A stretch of 64,000 nt of DNA from Streptomyces californicus (lineage in GTDB: Bacteria; Actinomycetota; Actinomycetes; Streptomycetales; Streptomycetaceae). This document shows positions 55,682 through 63,366 of the stretch, in pieces; position 1 is the stretch's first letter, and each line of letters begins with the position of its first letter. Under the pieces are notes generated by a model that worked only from the letters and a program-made list of their open reading frames with translations, was not told where the DNA came from and did not search any database. The position numbers and the translations under genes were made by a program. Where the stretch lies: contig NZ_JNZZ01000005.1 in assembly GCF_000717645.1 (NCBI RefSeq), forward strand, positions 62,001 through 126,000, in the 5' to 3' direction.

Positions 55682-56167
55682 GTGGCGCACGGGGAAGACG
55701 GGGCGGTTCCGGACACGGGGAAGTCGTTCGACAGCCTGTACGCGGTGAATCCGCAGCAGGCCCTGGCGATCGAAGCCCAGAAGATGAAGGCATTCAAGAA
55801 GAGGGTCGACGACCTGCTCATCGCACTGGGCGACTCCGAGGCATCCCCGGACCGCATGGGCGAGGGCCGGGTGAGCCGAGCCCAGCTGGGCTCGGCGGAG
55901 TTCGGCGAGGCGCAGTACCTGTACGAGTCGTACACGGTGGTCCACGACGAGCTGGAGAAGCTGTCGAAGGTGCTTGGGGCGCAGATTGAGGGCATGGGGC
56001 TGGCCGTTCATGCTTCGCGCGTGGGGTACGACAACATCAACCAAGACGTCCGTGAGCGTATGAGGTCGATCAACACGGAAGTTGCGTCGCACTACGACCG
56101 GGAGCGCGACCCCTTCGTCAAGGACGAGTCGACGGAGAAGAAGGCGGACAAGGAGGCGGGCTTCTGA
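55682..56167 (+). CDS. helical ESX-like protein of orphan T7SS cassette
   Basis: A 161-residue, mostly helical protein with no signal peptide. It resembles WXG100/ESX chaperone-type chains in length and amphipathic helices (VDDLLIALGDSEAS..., VHDELEKLSKVLGAQIEGMGLAVHASRVGYDNIN) but lacks a W-x-G turn, so membership is not certain. The GTG at 55682 has GGGAGGG upstream. Its TGA overlaps the ATG of the next gene (TGATG), and a mycosin protease follows, so the three probably work together. Charged Lys/Glu tail at the C-terminus. Confidence 0.75.
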   Translation: MAHGEDGAVPDTGKSFDSLYAVNPQQALAIEAQKMKAFKKRVDDLLIALGDSEASPDRMGEGRVSRAQLGSAEFGEAQYLYESYTVVHDELEKLSKVLGAQIEGMGLAVHASRVGYDNINQDVRERMRSINTEVASHYDRERDPFVKDESTEKKADKEAGF

Positions 56168-57687
56168 TGACGAAAGGTGCCGGCGGCGGGAAGCCGCAGC
56201 CGCGGCGCACGGACTTCGAGTCGATGACGCATCAGCAGTTGGTCGCCCTGATCGCGTCGGCGAACCCGTCTGGTGCGTCGAACCTGGCGTCGAAGCTGTC
56301 TCAGGCGTCCTTCACGATCACGAGCATCGGTGAGGACTTGAAGGCTTATGTCGCAGGTCTGGCATGGCACGGAGAGGGCGGAGACGCGTTTCGTGCCTGG
56401 GGCGGGCAGACAGCCAGCGCGACGCTACGCCTGGGGGAGTACAGCAGGGGCGCGTCGCAGTGGATGGAAGAGGTAGCTCAGGCCATCGGGGAGGCGAAGG
56501 CGGCGATGCCGCCGATCTCGGAGACGACCCGGGCGCAGAACGCGCTGACGAAGGCGAACGGGGCGTACGAGACCGCGACCGACCCGGCCAATCGCAATGA
56601 TCCGGATGCGCGGGGCCTTGCACGAACTGCTCAGTCGGACGCCGCTGCGGCGGAGGCCCGGATCGACGTGCTGCGGGGCGAGGCGGCGCTTCGGTTGCGG
56701 AAGTTGGCGCAGACGTATGAGTTCACCGCCCATCAGGTGAACGCAGAGACGCCGCCGACGTTCCCCCCACCTTCTTCGGTCATGCCGGAATCGGTCTTCA
56801 ATGTGCGCGAGCCGACCTCTGGCGAGGGCCCGACGACGCCGGAGCGGTTGACGAGTGGTGACCGACCGGGTGCCTTCGCCCGGGCAGCGAACAGTGGAGA
56901 CTTCGCGGCTGGATCGGAGGGCCGTGTTGAGCCTCGTCCGGTAGCGGACCTTCCGCACGTTGATATCAGCGAATCATCAGGGCGGCCGCCGCGCGTGGAG
57001 CCAACGACGCGCATGGAGATCGACGGTCTCGCGACGCTGCCGACTGCCACGTCACCGTCCCCTGCTTCGCCCTCGGCGAGTCCACCGCCCGCCGGTGCCA
57101 CCGATCCGTTGGGTATGCAACCCACGCAAACGCCTCCTGTGTCGGCCGCAGGCGGTACGAAGGCGTCCTGGCAGCCCGCCCCACCCGTGATGGGGCGTCC
57201 CGGCCAATCAGGGGGACGGCCTTCGGCACTACCGACCCAAGGGCCTTTGGGGCCCGGCTCCACCGTACGTACGCCGCAAGAGAGCGGAATCGTCGGCGGC
57301 CGCCCGACACCTCCGAGTGCGACGGGCGCGGGCCGCGGGATGCCGCGTGGCTTGGTCGTAGGCGGCGAGGGAACTGCGGGGGCCCGCGGCCCCATGGGGC
57401 ATACCTCTGCAATGGGAGCTGGAAGCGGTGGCGCGCGACCGGGAGCAACTGGAGGGAGCCGCCGTTATGCCTCCGAGAAGGGAGGAATTGTCGCAGGAAC
57501 TCCCCGGCAGACGAACCGACCGGGTGCCCACCCAGTAGCGGGAGGCGGGGCCATGGCGAAGCCAACCTCGAACGCACCTTCTGGTCGCCGCGACAAGCGT
57601 GGCTCTGAGCGTCCCGACTACCTCATCGAGGACGAGGACACCTGGAAGCAGAACGGACGCCGTATTGTCCCTCCGGTCGTCGAGTGA
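56167..57687 (+). CDS. WXG-like/PPE-like Pro-rich T7SS substrate candidate
   Basis: A 506-residue protein. The N-terminal helical domain (about 15-190) contains a WHG turn (GLAWHGEGGDAFRAWGGQTA, W67-G69) like the WxG turn of WXG100 and PPE proteins; the C-terminal 300 residues are low complexity, rich in Pro, Gly, Ser and Thr. This N-terminal helical hairpin plus disordered tail is the form of type VII substrates. It is coupled to the gene before by a 1-bp overlap and followed by a mycosin gene 39 bp later. Codon third positions are noticeably less GC-rich than neighbours. Secretion is inferred. Confidence 0.8.
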   Translation: MTKGAGGGKPQPRRTDFESMTHQQLVALIASANPSGASNLASKLSQASFTITSIGEDLKAYVAGLAWHGEGGDAFRAWGGQTASATLRLGEYSRGASQWMEEVAQAIGEAKAAMPPISETTRAQNALTKANGAYETATDPANRNDPDARGLARTAQSDAAAAEARIDVLRGEAALRLRKLAQTYEFTAHQVNAETPPTFPPPSSVMPESVFNVREPTSGEGPTTPERLTSGDRPGAFARAANSGDFAAGSEGRVEPRPVADLPHVDISESSGRPPRVEPTTRMEIDGLATLPTATSPSPASPSASPPPAGATDPLGMQPTQTPPVSAAGGTKASWQPAPPVMGRPGQSGGRPSALPTQGPLGPGSTVRTPQESGIVGGRPTPPSATGAGRGMPRGLVVGGEGTAGARGPMGHTSAMGAGSGGARPGATGGSRRYASEKGGIVAGTPRQTNRPGAHPVAGGGAMAKPTSNAPSGRRDKRGSERPDYLIEDEDTWKQNGRRIVPPVVE

Positions 57688-57726
57688 CGTCCGCTAGCCC
57701 CCGAATCCGTAAGAGGTAGACACGAG

Positions 57727-59097
57727 ATGCGTATCAGCAGGCAGCGCGCCGGGCTCCGCCCAGCGCTGGCGGCTTTCATGGGGCTGGTGCTGACGGGTGC
57801 TGTGGCGGCTCCCGCGCAGGCCGAGACCGCTCGGGAGCAGCAGTGGCATCTCGACCTCATGCGCGCCGATGAGATGTGGAAGACAAGCACCGGTAAAGGC
57901 GTCACCATCGCAGTGATTGACACCGGCGTTGACGAAGGTGCGACCAACCTGCGGGGCCAGGTATTGGACGGCGTCGACTACTCCAGTGAGAAAGGCGACG
58001 AACACACCGACTGGGGAGAACACGGCACCGTGATGGCTGCCTTGATCGCGGGCACGGGAGCGGGTGGCGAGCGCGCCGGGGCCTATGGTCTGGCTCCCGG
58101 GTCCAAGATCCTTCCGATCAGAATGCCGAAGGAAGGGGAAGGTGTAACGGGGCTGCTGGTAACTCCGAGCTACCTGAAGAAGTGGGCGAAGCGCATGGCC
58201 CGGGCCATCCGTTTCGCTGCTGATTCTGAGGCGAAGGTCATCAACATCTCCATGGCTTCCCCGGGGGCAGAGAACCCGGAACTGTCCGCTGCTGTGAAGT
58301 ACGCGCTGGATAAAGGGAAGCTGATCTTCGCTGGTGTCGGGAACAGCGGTGACGTCAAGAATGAGCTGCAGTACCCGGCCGCCACTCCGGGTGTCATCGG
58401 TGTGGCGGGAGTGGATCGGAACGCCAAGCCGTACAAGAGCTCCCAGTGGGGCCCTCAGGTCGACTTGGCTGCCCCTGCCGTGGACATCGTCAGTACTTGC
58501 CCGAACGACCGGCAGGTTTGCAAGGCGAGCGGCACGAGCAACGCGTCCGCTCTCGCCTCGGCCTCAGCCGCGTTGCTCTGGTCGCAGCATCCGGACTGGA
58601 CGAACTATCAGGTGCTTCGGGTCCTGTTGCAGACGGCCAGTGGCAATGACAAGGGGTTGAGCCGCGATGATGTAGTCGGCTACGGCGTTGTCCGCCCTCG
58701 TATTGCGTTGACGGAGCCGGGTGATCCGGGGCCGGCTGATGAGTATCCGTTGCCTGATCTGGGTGGCAAGGCTGCCGAGTCCGCGTCTCCGGAGGCTTCT
58801 GAGCCTGCGAAGGGTTCCGCCGAGCCCACAGCCGCTGCCGCCGCGGCTGGTGAGGGCGGTGGGGGTGGCGGTGTGCCGACTGTGGGGATCGCCGTCGGCG
58901 TCGGTGCGGCCGTTCTGCTCGGTGGGGCCGCCGCGGTGTGGGCTGTTCGTAGGCGTCGTAGTGATGCGGCTCCCACGGGGGTCACTCCTGCGCCGCCGTA
59001 CGGGGGGCAGCCGCCCTATCCGCCGTCCACTGTGCCGCCGCCGCACCAGGGCTACGCTCACCCCTCCCACGACCACGGCCACGACCGGAGGGCATGA
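57727..59097 (+). CDS. mycP: mycosin (type VII secretion-associated S8 protease)
   Basis: Membrane-anchored subtilisin of the mycosin family, 456 residues. It has a signal peptide (FMGLVLTGAVAAPAQAETA), the triad Asp65 (VIDTGVDEG), His99 (WGEHGTVMA) and Ser271 (SGTSNASAL), a Gly-rich linker, and one C-terminal TM helix (about 385-410, GIAVGVGAAVLLGGAAAVWAV) followed by a Pro/His-rich cytosolic tail. Mycosins normally are encoded with an EccBCDE secretion core and stabilise it; none is visible here. The ATG at 57727 has AAGAGG upstream. Confidence 0.92.
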   Translation: MRISRQRAGLRPALAAFMGLVLTGAVAAPAQAETAREQQWHLDLMRADEMWKTSTGKGVTIAVIDTGVDEGATNLRGQVLDGVDYSSEKGDEHTDWGEHGTVMAALIAGTGAGGERAGAYGLAPGSKILPIRMPKEGEGVTGLLVTPSYLKKWAKRMARAIRFAADSEAKVINISMASPGAENPELSAAVKYALDKGKLIFAGVGNSGDVKNELQYPAATPGVIGVAGVDRNAKPYKSSQWGPQVDLAAPAVDIVSTCPNDRQVCKASGTSNASALASASAALLWSQHPDWTNYQVLRVLLQTASGNDKGLSRDDVVGYGVVRPRIALTEPGDPGPADEYPLPDLGGKAAESASPEASEPAKGSAEPTAAAAAAGEGGGGGGVPTVGIAVGVGAAVLLGGAAAVWAVRRRRSDAAPTGVTPAPPYGGQPPYPPSTVPPPHQGYAHPSHDHGHDRRA

Positions 59098-59133
59098 GCC
59101 CTCCACCGCGGAGGCACGGGGCGGGGCGCGGGC

Positions 59134-59802
59134 TCAGGACGGGCGCTCCGCCCCTGGTGCTGCTGCCTCCAGTTCGGCCACCGTGCCGGACATGACCGTA
59201 CGGATATGGCGTGTCAGGTGTTCCGTGGGCCAGTCCCACCAGGCCACCGCCAGCAGGCGCGCGATGTCCGCCTCCTCGTAGCGGGTGCGGAGCAGGCGGG
59301 CCGGGTTGCCGCCGACGATGCCGTAGTCCGGGACGTCCGAGACCACCACGGACCGTGAGCTGATGATCGCCCCGTGCCCGATGCGGACGCCCGGCATGAT
59401 CACCGCTTCGTAGCCGATCCAGACGTCGTTGCCGATCACGGTGTCGCCCCGGTTCGGGAGGCCCGTCAGCAGGTCGAAGTGGTCCGCCCAGGAACCGCCG
59501 AGGGTCGGGAACGGGAAGGTGGACGGCCCGTCCATCCGGTGGTTGGCACCGTTCATGATGAACCGCACCCCGGTCCCCAGAGCGCAGAACTTGCCGATGA
59601 CCAGACGCTCGGGGCCGTAGTGGTAGAGCACGTTCCGGGTCTCGAACTCCGTGGCGTGTTCGGGGTCGTCGTAGTACGAGTAATCCCCGACCTCCACCAA
59701 CTCCGAGGTGACCAGGGGCTTCAGCTGCACCACACGCGGTTGGCCGGGCATCGGGTGCAGGACGGTGGGGTCCGCCGGGACAGGCGAAGAGGGAGACGTC
59801 AT
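59134..59802 (-). CDS. CatB/Vat-type hexapeptide acetyltransferase
   Basis: A 222-residue acetyltransferase with left-handed parallel beta-helix repeats. It follows the xenobiotic acetyltransferase (streptogramin A/chloramphenicol) group: VGDYSYYDDPEHATEFETRNVLYHYG, FIMNGANHRMDGPSTFPF with the catalytic His, GDTVIGNDVWIGYEAVIMPGVRIGHGAIISSRSVV and YGIVGGNPARLLR. It probably O-acetylates a small molecule with acetyl-CoA; antibiotic inactivation is possible, but many members are intrinsic and uncharacterised. Cytosolic, transcribed alone. Confidence 0.9.
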   Translation of the reverse strand: MTSPSSPVPADPTVLHPMPGQPRVVQLKPLVTSELVEVGDYSYYDDPEHATEFETRNVLYHYGPERLVIGKFCALGTGVRFIMNGANHRMDGPSTFPFPTLGGSWADHFDLLTGLPNRGDTVIGNDVWIGYEAVIMPGVRIGHGAIISSRSVVVSDVPDYGIVGGNPARLLRTRYEEADIARLLAVAWWDWPTEHLTRHIRTVMSGTVAELEAAAPGAERPS

Positions 59803-60083
59803 GGCAGTGCTTCCGGGGTCGGGGTGGGGGAACGAAGGGGCGTGCGGTGGTCATCGTGGCACCCGAGGGCGGTGGCGTGCGGACAATTTCCGCCCCGCCG
59901 GAGTGCGGCACCCGTTCCGCCGGCCTGCACCGCCCTGCTTGACCCCCATGCCCCGCCGGCCCGCATCGCCCTGCTCGACTTCGGCACCGGGCCGGCTGCA
60001 CCGCCTCACACGCCCCCGCGCCCCGCCCTCCCACCGCCCGTCCGGCTCCGACGCCGCGCCTGTCGGCCTGCGACGATAGGGCG

Positions 60084-60875
60084 GTGATGCTTGCCGCGAT
60101 CGACGCCGTCGACTGGAGCCGGATACCCGTGGCCGCCGCGCCTTCCGAGGTGGCTGGTCTGCCCGCTCCCATCCCTCCCTACGGCCTGCTCGACTTGTAC
60201 GAACCTGATCGCGTCGCTGTCGGCCTGCGTGCCCTCGCCACGGCGACCGGGCTAGTCCGGGCCGCCGACGCCGGATCGCTCCTGGCCGGCGGCGGACTCC
60301 TGCACGACCACAGCGGGGCGGTGTTCCCCGCGGCCGTCACCGCCGCGCCGTTCCTCCTCGCCATCGTGCGCGACGGCCATGCGCACGCCGCGGCGACCGC
60401 CCTCGGGCTGCTCCACGACGCCCTCGCGTTCTCCGTCAGCGACGGCGTGCGTACCCGGGTGGTGACCCCGTACGCCGACGCCGTGCCGATCTGCTGCGCC
60501 CTCGCCGACCACCTCCGGGGCGAGGCCGGCCTGCTCGCCGCGTCCGGGGCCGAGGGCGGGTGGCTCCTCGCCGACGCCGCGCACCACTGGCGGTTCGACG
60601 TGCACGAGATCGTCGCCGACGGGAACGGTGCGCTGGCGCTCGGGGTGTTCGCGGGGCGGTTTCCGGGCGGTACGCGGTCGGCCGAGGCGTACCGCGTGGG
60701 CCGTGCCGCCCCGCTCCTCGTCCAGGTCGCCCCGCCCTACCCGCTCAGGGAGGACGGCGCCGAAGCCTGCCTGCGGATCGACGGCGTACGGCCGGACGAA
60801 CTAGCCCCGCCCACGGTCCTGTTCCCGGCCCGGGGCAGCCACCCCGACGACGCCGACACCGACGCCGCCTCGTAA
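60084..60875 (+). CDS. hypothetical protein
   Basis: A 263-residue protein I do not recognise. The start is GTG 60084 or ATG 60087. It is Ala/Leu-rich with small helical stretches (ADAGSLLAGGGLLHDHSGAVFPAAVTAAPFLLAIV) and no signal peptide; it ends in an acidic Asp-rich tail. The sequence GLLHDALAFSVSDGVRTRVVTPYADAVPICC looks like a repeated helical solenoid, but no family could be assigned. It is transcribed alone, divergent from the acetyltransferase. Confidence 0.7.
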   Translation: MMLAAIDAVDWSRIPVAAAPSEVAGLPAPIPPYGLLDLYEPDRVAVGLRALATATGLVRAADAGSLLAGGGLLHDHSGAVFPAAVTAAPFLLAIVRDGHAHAAATALGLLHDALAFSVSDGVRTRVVTPYADAVPICCALADHLRGEAGLLAASGAEGGWLLADAAHHWRFDVHEIVADGNGALALGVFAGRFPGGTRSAEAYRVGRAAPLLVQVAPPYPLREDGAEACLRIDGVRPDELAPPTVLFPARGSHPDDADTDAAS

Positions 60876-60983
60876 CCCTGCGCGGCCTCGTCAGATCCGG
60901 CCCGCGCACTGCGCCCCCACCAGTTCCGGCCGCCCCCACCACCCCCGGTCACCCCCACCAGCCCCCCTGGCCCCACCAGCTCG

Positions 60984-61040
60984 CCCGGCCCGACGAACTT
61001 CCCCCGGCCCGACGAACTTCCCGGGCCCGGCGAACGCCCC
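60984..61040. repeat. 20-bp direct repeats in intergenic region
   Basis: CCCGGCCCGACGAACTTCC occurs at 60984 and 61004, with a diverged third copy (CCCGGGCCCGGCGAACGCC) at about 61020. It lies between two convergent genes, which end at 60875 and 61050, preceded by CCCCCACCA-rich sequence. Confidence 0.75.
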
Positions 61041-61049
61041 CAGACCGTC

Positions 61050-61814
61050 CTACGCCGCAGCCGCAGCCGCAGCCGCCGTCCCCGCACCACACCCCAGCCG
61101 GAACGGCTCCCCCTGCGACCAGTCCGCCGGCACGCCCCGCATCACCAGCGCGCTGTCCAGCACCGCGCTGCCCGGCGGAAAGCGGTCCAGGTCCTCGAAG
61201 AACGTGGAGCGTACGGAACGGGGCCGGCCCGCCGTCACCTTCCAGGCGTCCGTGGAGAGTTCGAGGACGTCCAGGTGGCGGCCCCCGGCGTTGGGGGAGA
61301 GGCCCCGGTTGCCCAGGTGGAAGAACTCCGACGCCTCCGCCAGGTCCGTGAACAGCTCGCTGCCGCGCAGTTCGCCGGCCGGCTCCACCGTGGCGTCCAC
61401 CGCCACCTCGCCGTCCCGGGTCGCGAAGGCCACGCGTACGGCGTCGGCGTCCTCCCGGACCGTGAAGTCCGCGCGGCCGTGCTCGCCCGGGTACAGCCGC
61501 CCGCCCGCGAAGGCGTTGAGGCGGGAGGCGGTGTCGCGACGGGGGATGTACACGCCGCGCTCGACACCGTCCGGCCCGTCCCACTCGACCGAGATCCGGT
61601 GCGCCGCGTTCTCGCTGGTCAGCCCGGTCGCCGCCGGGGCCCAGCCGGGGCGGACGCCGCCGATCCGCAGCAGGCAGATCCCGGCCACCGCCTGACCGCG
61701 CACCAGTTGGGGGCGGAGCGGGGCGGGCAGCAGAGCCGCCGCGACGTACGGGGCGACGCGGTAGTTCACCAGCAGGCGGCGTTCGATGGTGCTGGAGAGC
61801 CGGGACCGGATCAC
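61050..61814 (-). CDS. DUF2071-family protein
   Basis: A 254-residue protein of the DUF2071/YqjF-like group, function unknown. The fold signatures are VNYRVAPYVAAALLPAPLRPQLVRGQAVAGICLLRIGGVRPGW and a run of short beta strands with FFHLGNRGLSPN near the end. A long alanine tail closes the protein. The GTG at 61814 overlaps the ArsR stop by 4 bp, so it is probably controlled and produced with that regulator. Confidence 0.82.
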   Translation of the reverse strand: MIRSRLSSTIERRLLVNYRVAPYVAAALLPAPLRPQLVRGQAVAGICLLRIGGVRPGWAPAATGLTSENAAHRISVEWDGPDGVERGVYIPRRDTASRLNAFAGGRLYPGEHGRADFTVREDADAVRVAFATRDGEVAVDATVEPAGELRGSELFTDLAEASEFFHLGNRGLSPNAGGRHLDVLELSTDAWKVTAGRPRSVRSTFFEDLDRFPPGSAVLDSALVMRGVPADWSQGEPFRLGCGAGTAAAAAAAA

Positions 61815-62146
61815 GAGGTCTCACCTTCCGCGGAGGGGCGCCACTTCGTGTGGCGGAGCACGATCTGTTCGGGGCACACGGCGCTCAGGAAGCGGCCCAC
61901 GCACATGGCGAGCCGCTCCTCGGCGAGGGAGTAGAGGATGCGGTTGGCGTCCCGGCGCTCGGTGACGAGACCCGCGCCCTTGAGGACGCCCAGATGGCGC
62001 GAGATGGACGGGGCGCTGATCGGGAACCGGCTCGCGATCTCCCCGGCGGCCAGCTCGCCGCCCCGCAGGTCCTCCAGGATCTGGCGGCGGGTGGGATCGG
62101 CGAGTGCGCGGAAGGCGCTCGCCTCGTCGTCGGCGGGTGATTCCAT
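61811..62146 (-). CDS. ArsR-family winged-helix repressor
   Basis: A 111-residue ArsR/SmtB-type regulator. The winged helix spans residues 10-85 (FRALADPTRRQILEDLRGGELAAGEIASRFPISAPSISRHLGVLKGAGLVTERRDANRILYSL). The usual metal-binding ELCVCDL helix is missing (only C75 and C83-type positions are near), so it may sense something other than a metal. Translationally coupled to the DUF2071 gene, which it probably regulates. Confidence 0.92.
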   Translation of the reverse strand: MESPADDEASAFRALADPTRRQILEDLRGGELAAGEIASRFPISAPSISRHLGVLKGAGLVTERRDANRILYSLAEERLAMCVGRFLSAVCPEQIVLRHTKWRPSAEGETS

Positions 62147-62234
62147 GATGCATGTTTAGCACATGAGCTAAGCAGCTAAATAGGCAGCCCGCTGCGGCGG
62201 GCGCAGGTTGCCGCGCGAGGGCTCTCGCGCGATG

Positions 62235-62273
62235 GGAAGACCCCCGCGAGTCACGTCCTCGCGGGGGTCTTCC
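62235..62273. terminator. strong hairpin between sodF end and ArsR
   Basis: GGAAGACCCCCGCGAG (62235-62250) and its complement (62258-62273) form a perfect 16-bp stem with a 7-base loop. It lies downstream of sodF beyond the first terminator and upstream of ArsR, and would insulate the two. Confidence 0.75.
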
Positions 62274-62379
62274 GTTGAACCGCCTGCCGAGGTGAAGGTT
62301 GAGAAGACGATCACGAGGCAGGACGTTCGCGGTGTGCCGGCATCGCCTCAAGGGGGCGGACGGCGGCACGTCCGTGGTG

Positions 62380-62406
62380 TGTCGGCGCCCCAGTCGGGCG
62401 CCGACA
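62380..62406 (-). terminator. sodF terminator
   Basis: TGTCGGCGCCC (62380-62390) pairs with GGGCGCCGACA (62396-62406), a perfect 11-bp stem with a 5-base loop, 14 bp past the sodF stop. Confidence 0.85.
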
Positions 62407-62419
62407 CCTCAAGGGGGTG

Positions 62420-63061
62420 TCAGGGGGCGAGCAGCAGCACGTTCTGGCGCTCCTTCGCGGCGGCGTAACGCTTGGCCACGTCCTGCCAGTTGACGACCCG
62501 CCACATCGCCTCGATGAAGTCCACCTTCTGGTTCTTGTACTGGAGGTAGAAGGCGTGCTCCCAGGCGTCGAAGACCAGGATCGGGACCGAGCCCTGACCG
62601 ACGTTGCCCTGGTGGTCGTAGACCTGCTCGACGATCAGCTTGTCGCTCAGCGGCTCGTAGGCGAGCACGCCCCAGCCGGAGCCCTGGGTGGTGGCCGACG
62701 CCTTCGTCAGCTGGGACTTGAAGCCCGCGAAGGAGCCGAACGACTCGGTGATCGCGTCGGCGAGGTCGCCCACGCCGTCCGCCGCGAGGGGCTCGCCGCC
62801 GCCGTCGCCGGTCATGTTGTGCCAGTAGATCGAGTGCAGGATGTGGCCGGAGAGGTGGAACGCGAGGTTCTTCTGGAGGCCGTTGATGGCGCCCCACGCC
62901 TCCTTGTCGCGGGCCTCCTCCAGCTGCTCCAGGGTGTCGTTCGCGCCCTTGACGTACGCCGCGTGGTGCTTGTCGTGGTGCAGCTCGATGATCTGCGGGT
63001 TGATGACCGGTTCGAGCGCCGCGTAGTCGTACGGGAGTTCCGGGAGCGTGTACGTGGCCAT
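62420..63061 (-). CDS. sodF: iron superoxide dismutase
   Basis: Converts superoxide to oxygen and hydrogen peroxide in the cytosol. The 213-residue protein has the Fe/Mn family layout: [15 protein letters not shown] (first His ligand about 28), [19 protein letters not shown] (second His), and [15 protein letters not shown] (Asp and His ligands). In Streptomyces the iron enzyme is repressed by nickel through Nur, while nickel enzyme SodN is used instead; the Nur-like box 44 bp upstream supports that identity. The ATG at 63061 has GGAGGG 10 bp upstream. Confidence 0.95.
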   Translation of the reverse strand: MATYTLPELPYDYAALEPVINPQIIELHHDKHHAAYVKGANDTLEQLEEARDKEAWGAINGLQKNLAFHLSGHILHSIYWHNMTGDGGGEPLAADGVGDLADAITESFGSFAGFKSQLTKASATTQGSGWGVLAYEPLSDKLIVEQVYDHQGNVGQGSVPILVFDAWEHAFYLQYKNQKVDFIEAMWRVVNWQDVAKRYAAAKERQNVLLLAP

Positions 63062-63366
63062 GAGTGCGAGCCCTCCGACTGCTGGGAATGCCGTCCAGTT
63101 GTTATTGCAACCTATATGCAGGAGCAGGCTAACAGCAGGAGTGTTGCCGAAGTGATCAGCCCTTCGGCCTAGGACCTGCGACGCTGTCCTCCGTCTCCGT
63201 CGTTTTGTCGGGCAAAGGTGATTTGCTCCTTCTCTCGTGCTGCGTACGCCGACGCACGTTTGGTCCCGTCGTTCCGGGGGACCCGGCCAAGCAGCCGGGC
63301 CGACCGGTGCCGGGACCGCGTGTGTGCCGCCCGCAGCCCGTCCACCCCGCTGATCAGGAGGACTCG
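63062..63366. other. divergent intergenic region sodF / transketolase
   Basis: This 305-bp gap holds the sodF promoter with its Nur-like box and the transketolase promoter. AT-rich stretches near 63200-63230 could be promoter sequence for the rightward gene. No gene seen. Confidence 0.55.
63105..63121 (-). promoter_or_regulatory. Nur box (nickel repressor site) upstream of sodF
   Basis: On the minus strand CTGCAT-ATAGG-TTGCAA matches the S. coelicolor Nur consensus tTGCaa-N5-ttGCAA that I recall, 44 bp upstream of the sodF start. It should bring nickel-dependent repression of sodF. Confidence 0.78.

Noticed and set aside
60984..61040. Possible CRISPR-like repeats
   Set aside because: Only two or three copies, directly adjacent without spacers, so simple direct repeats.
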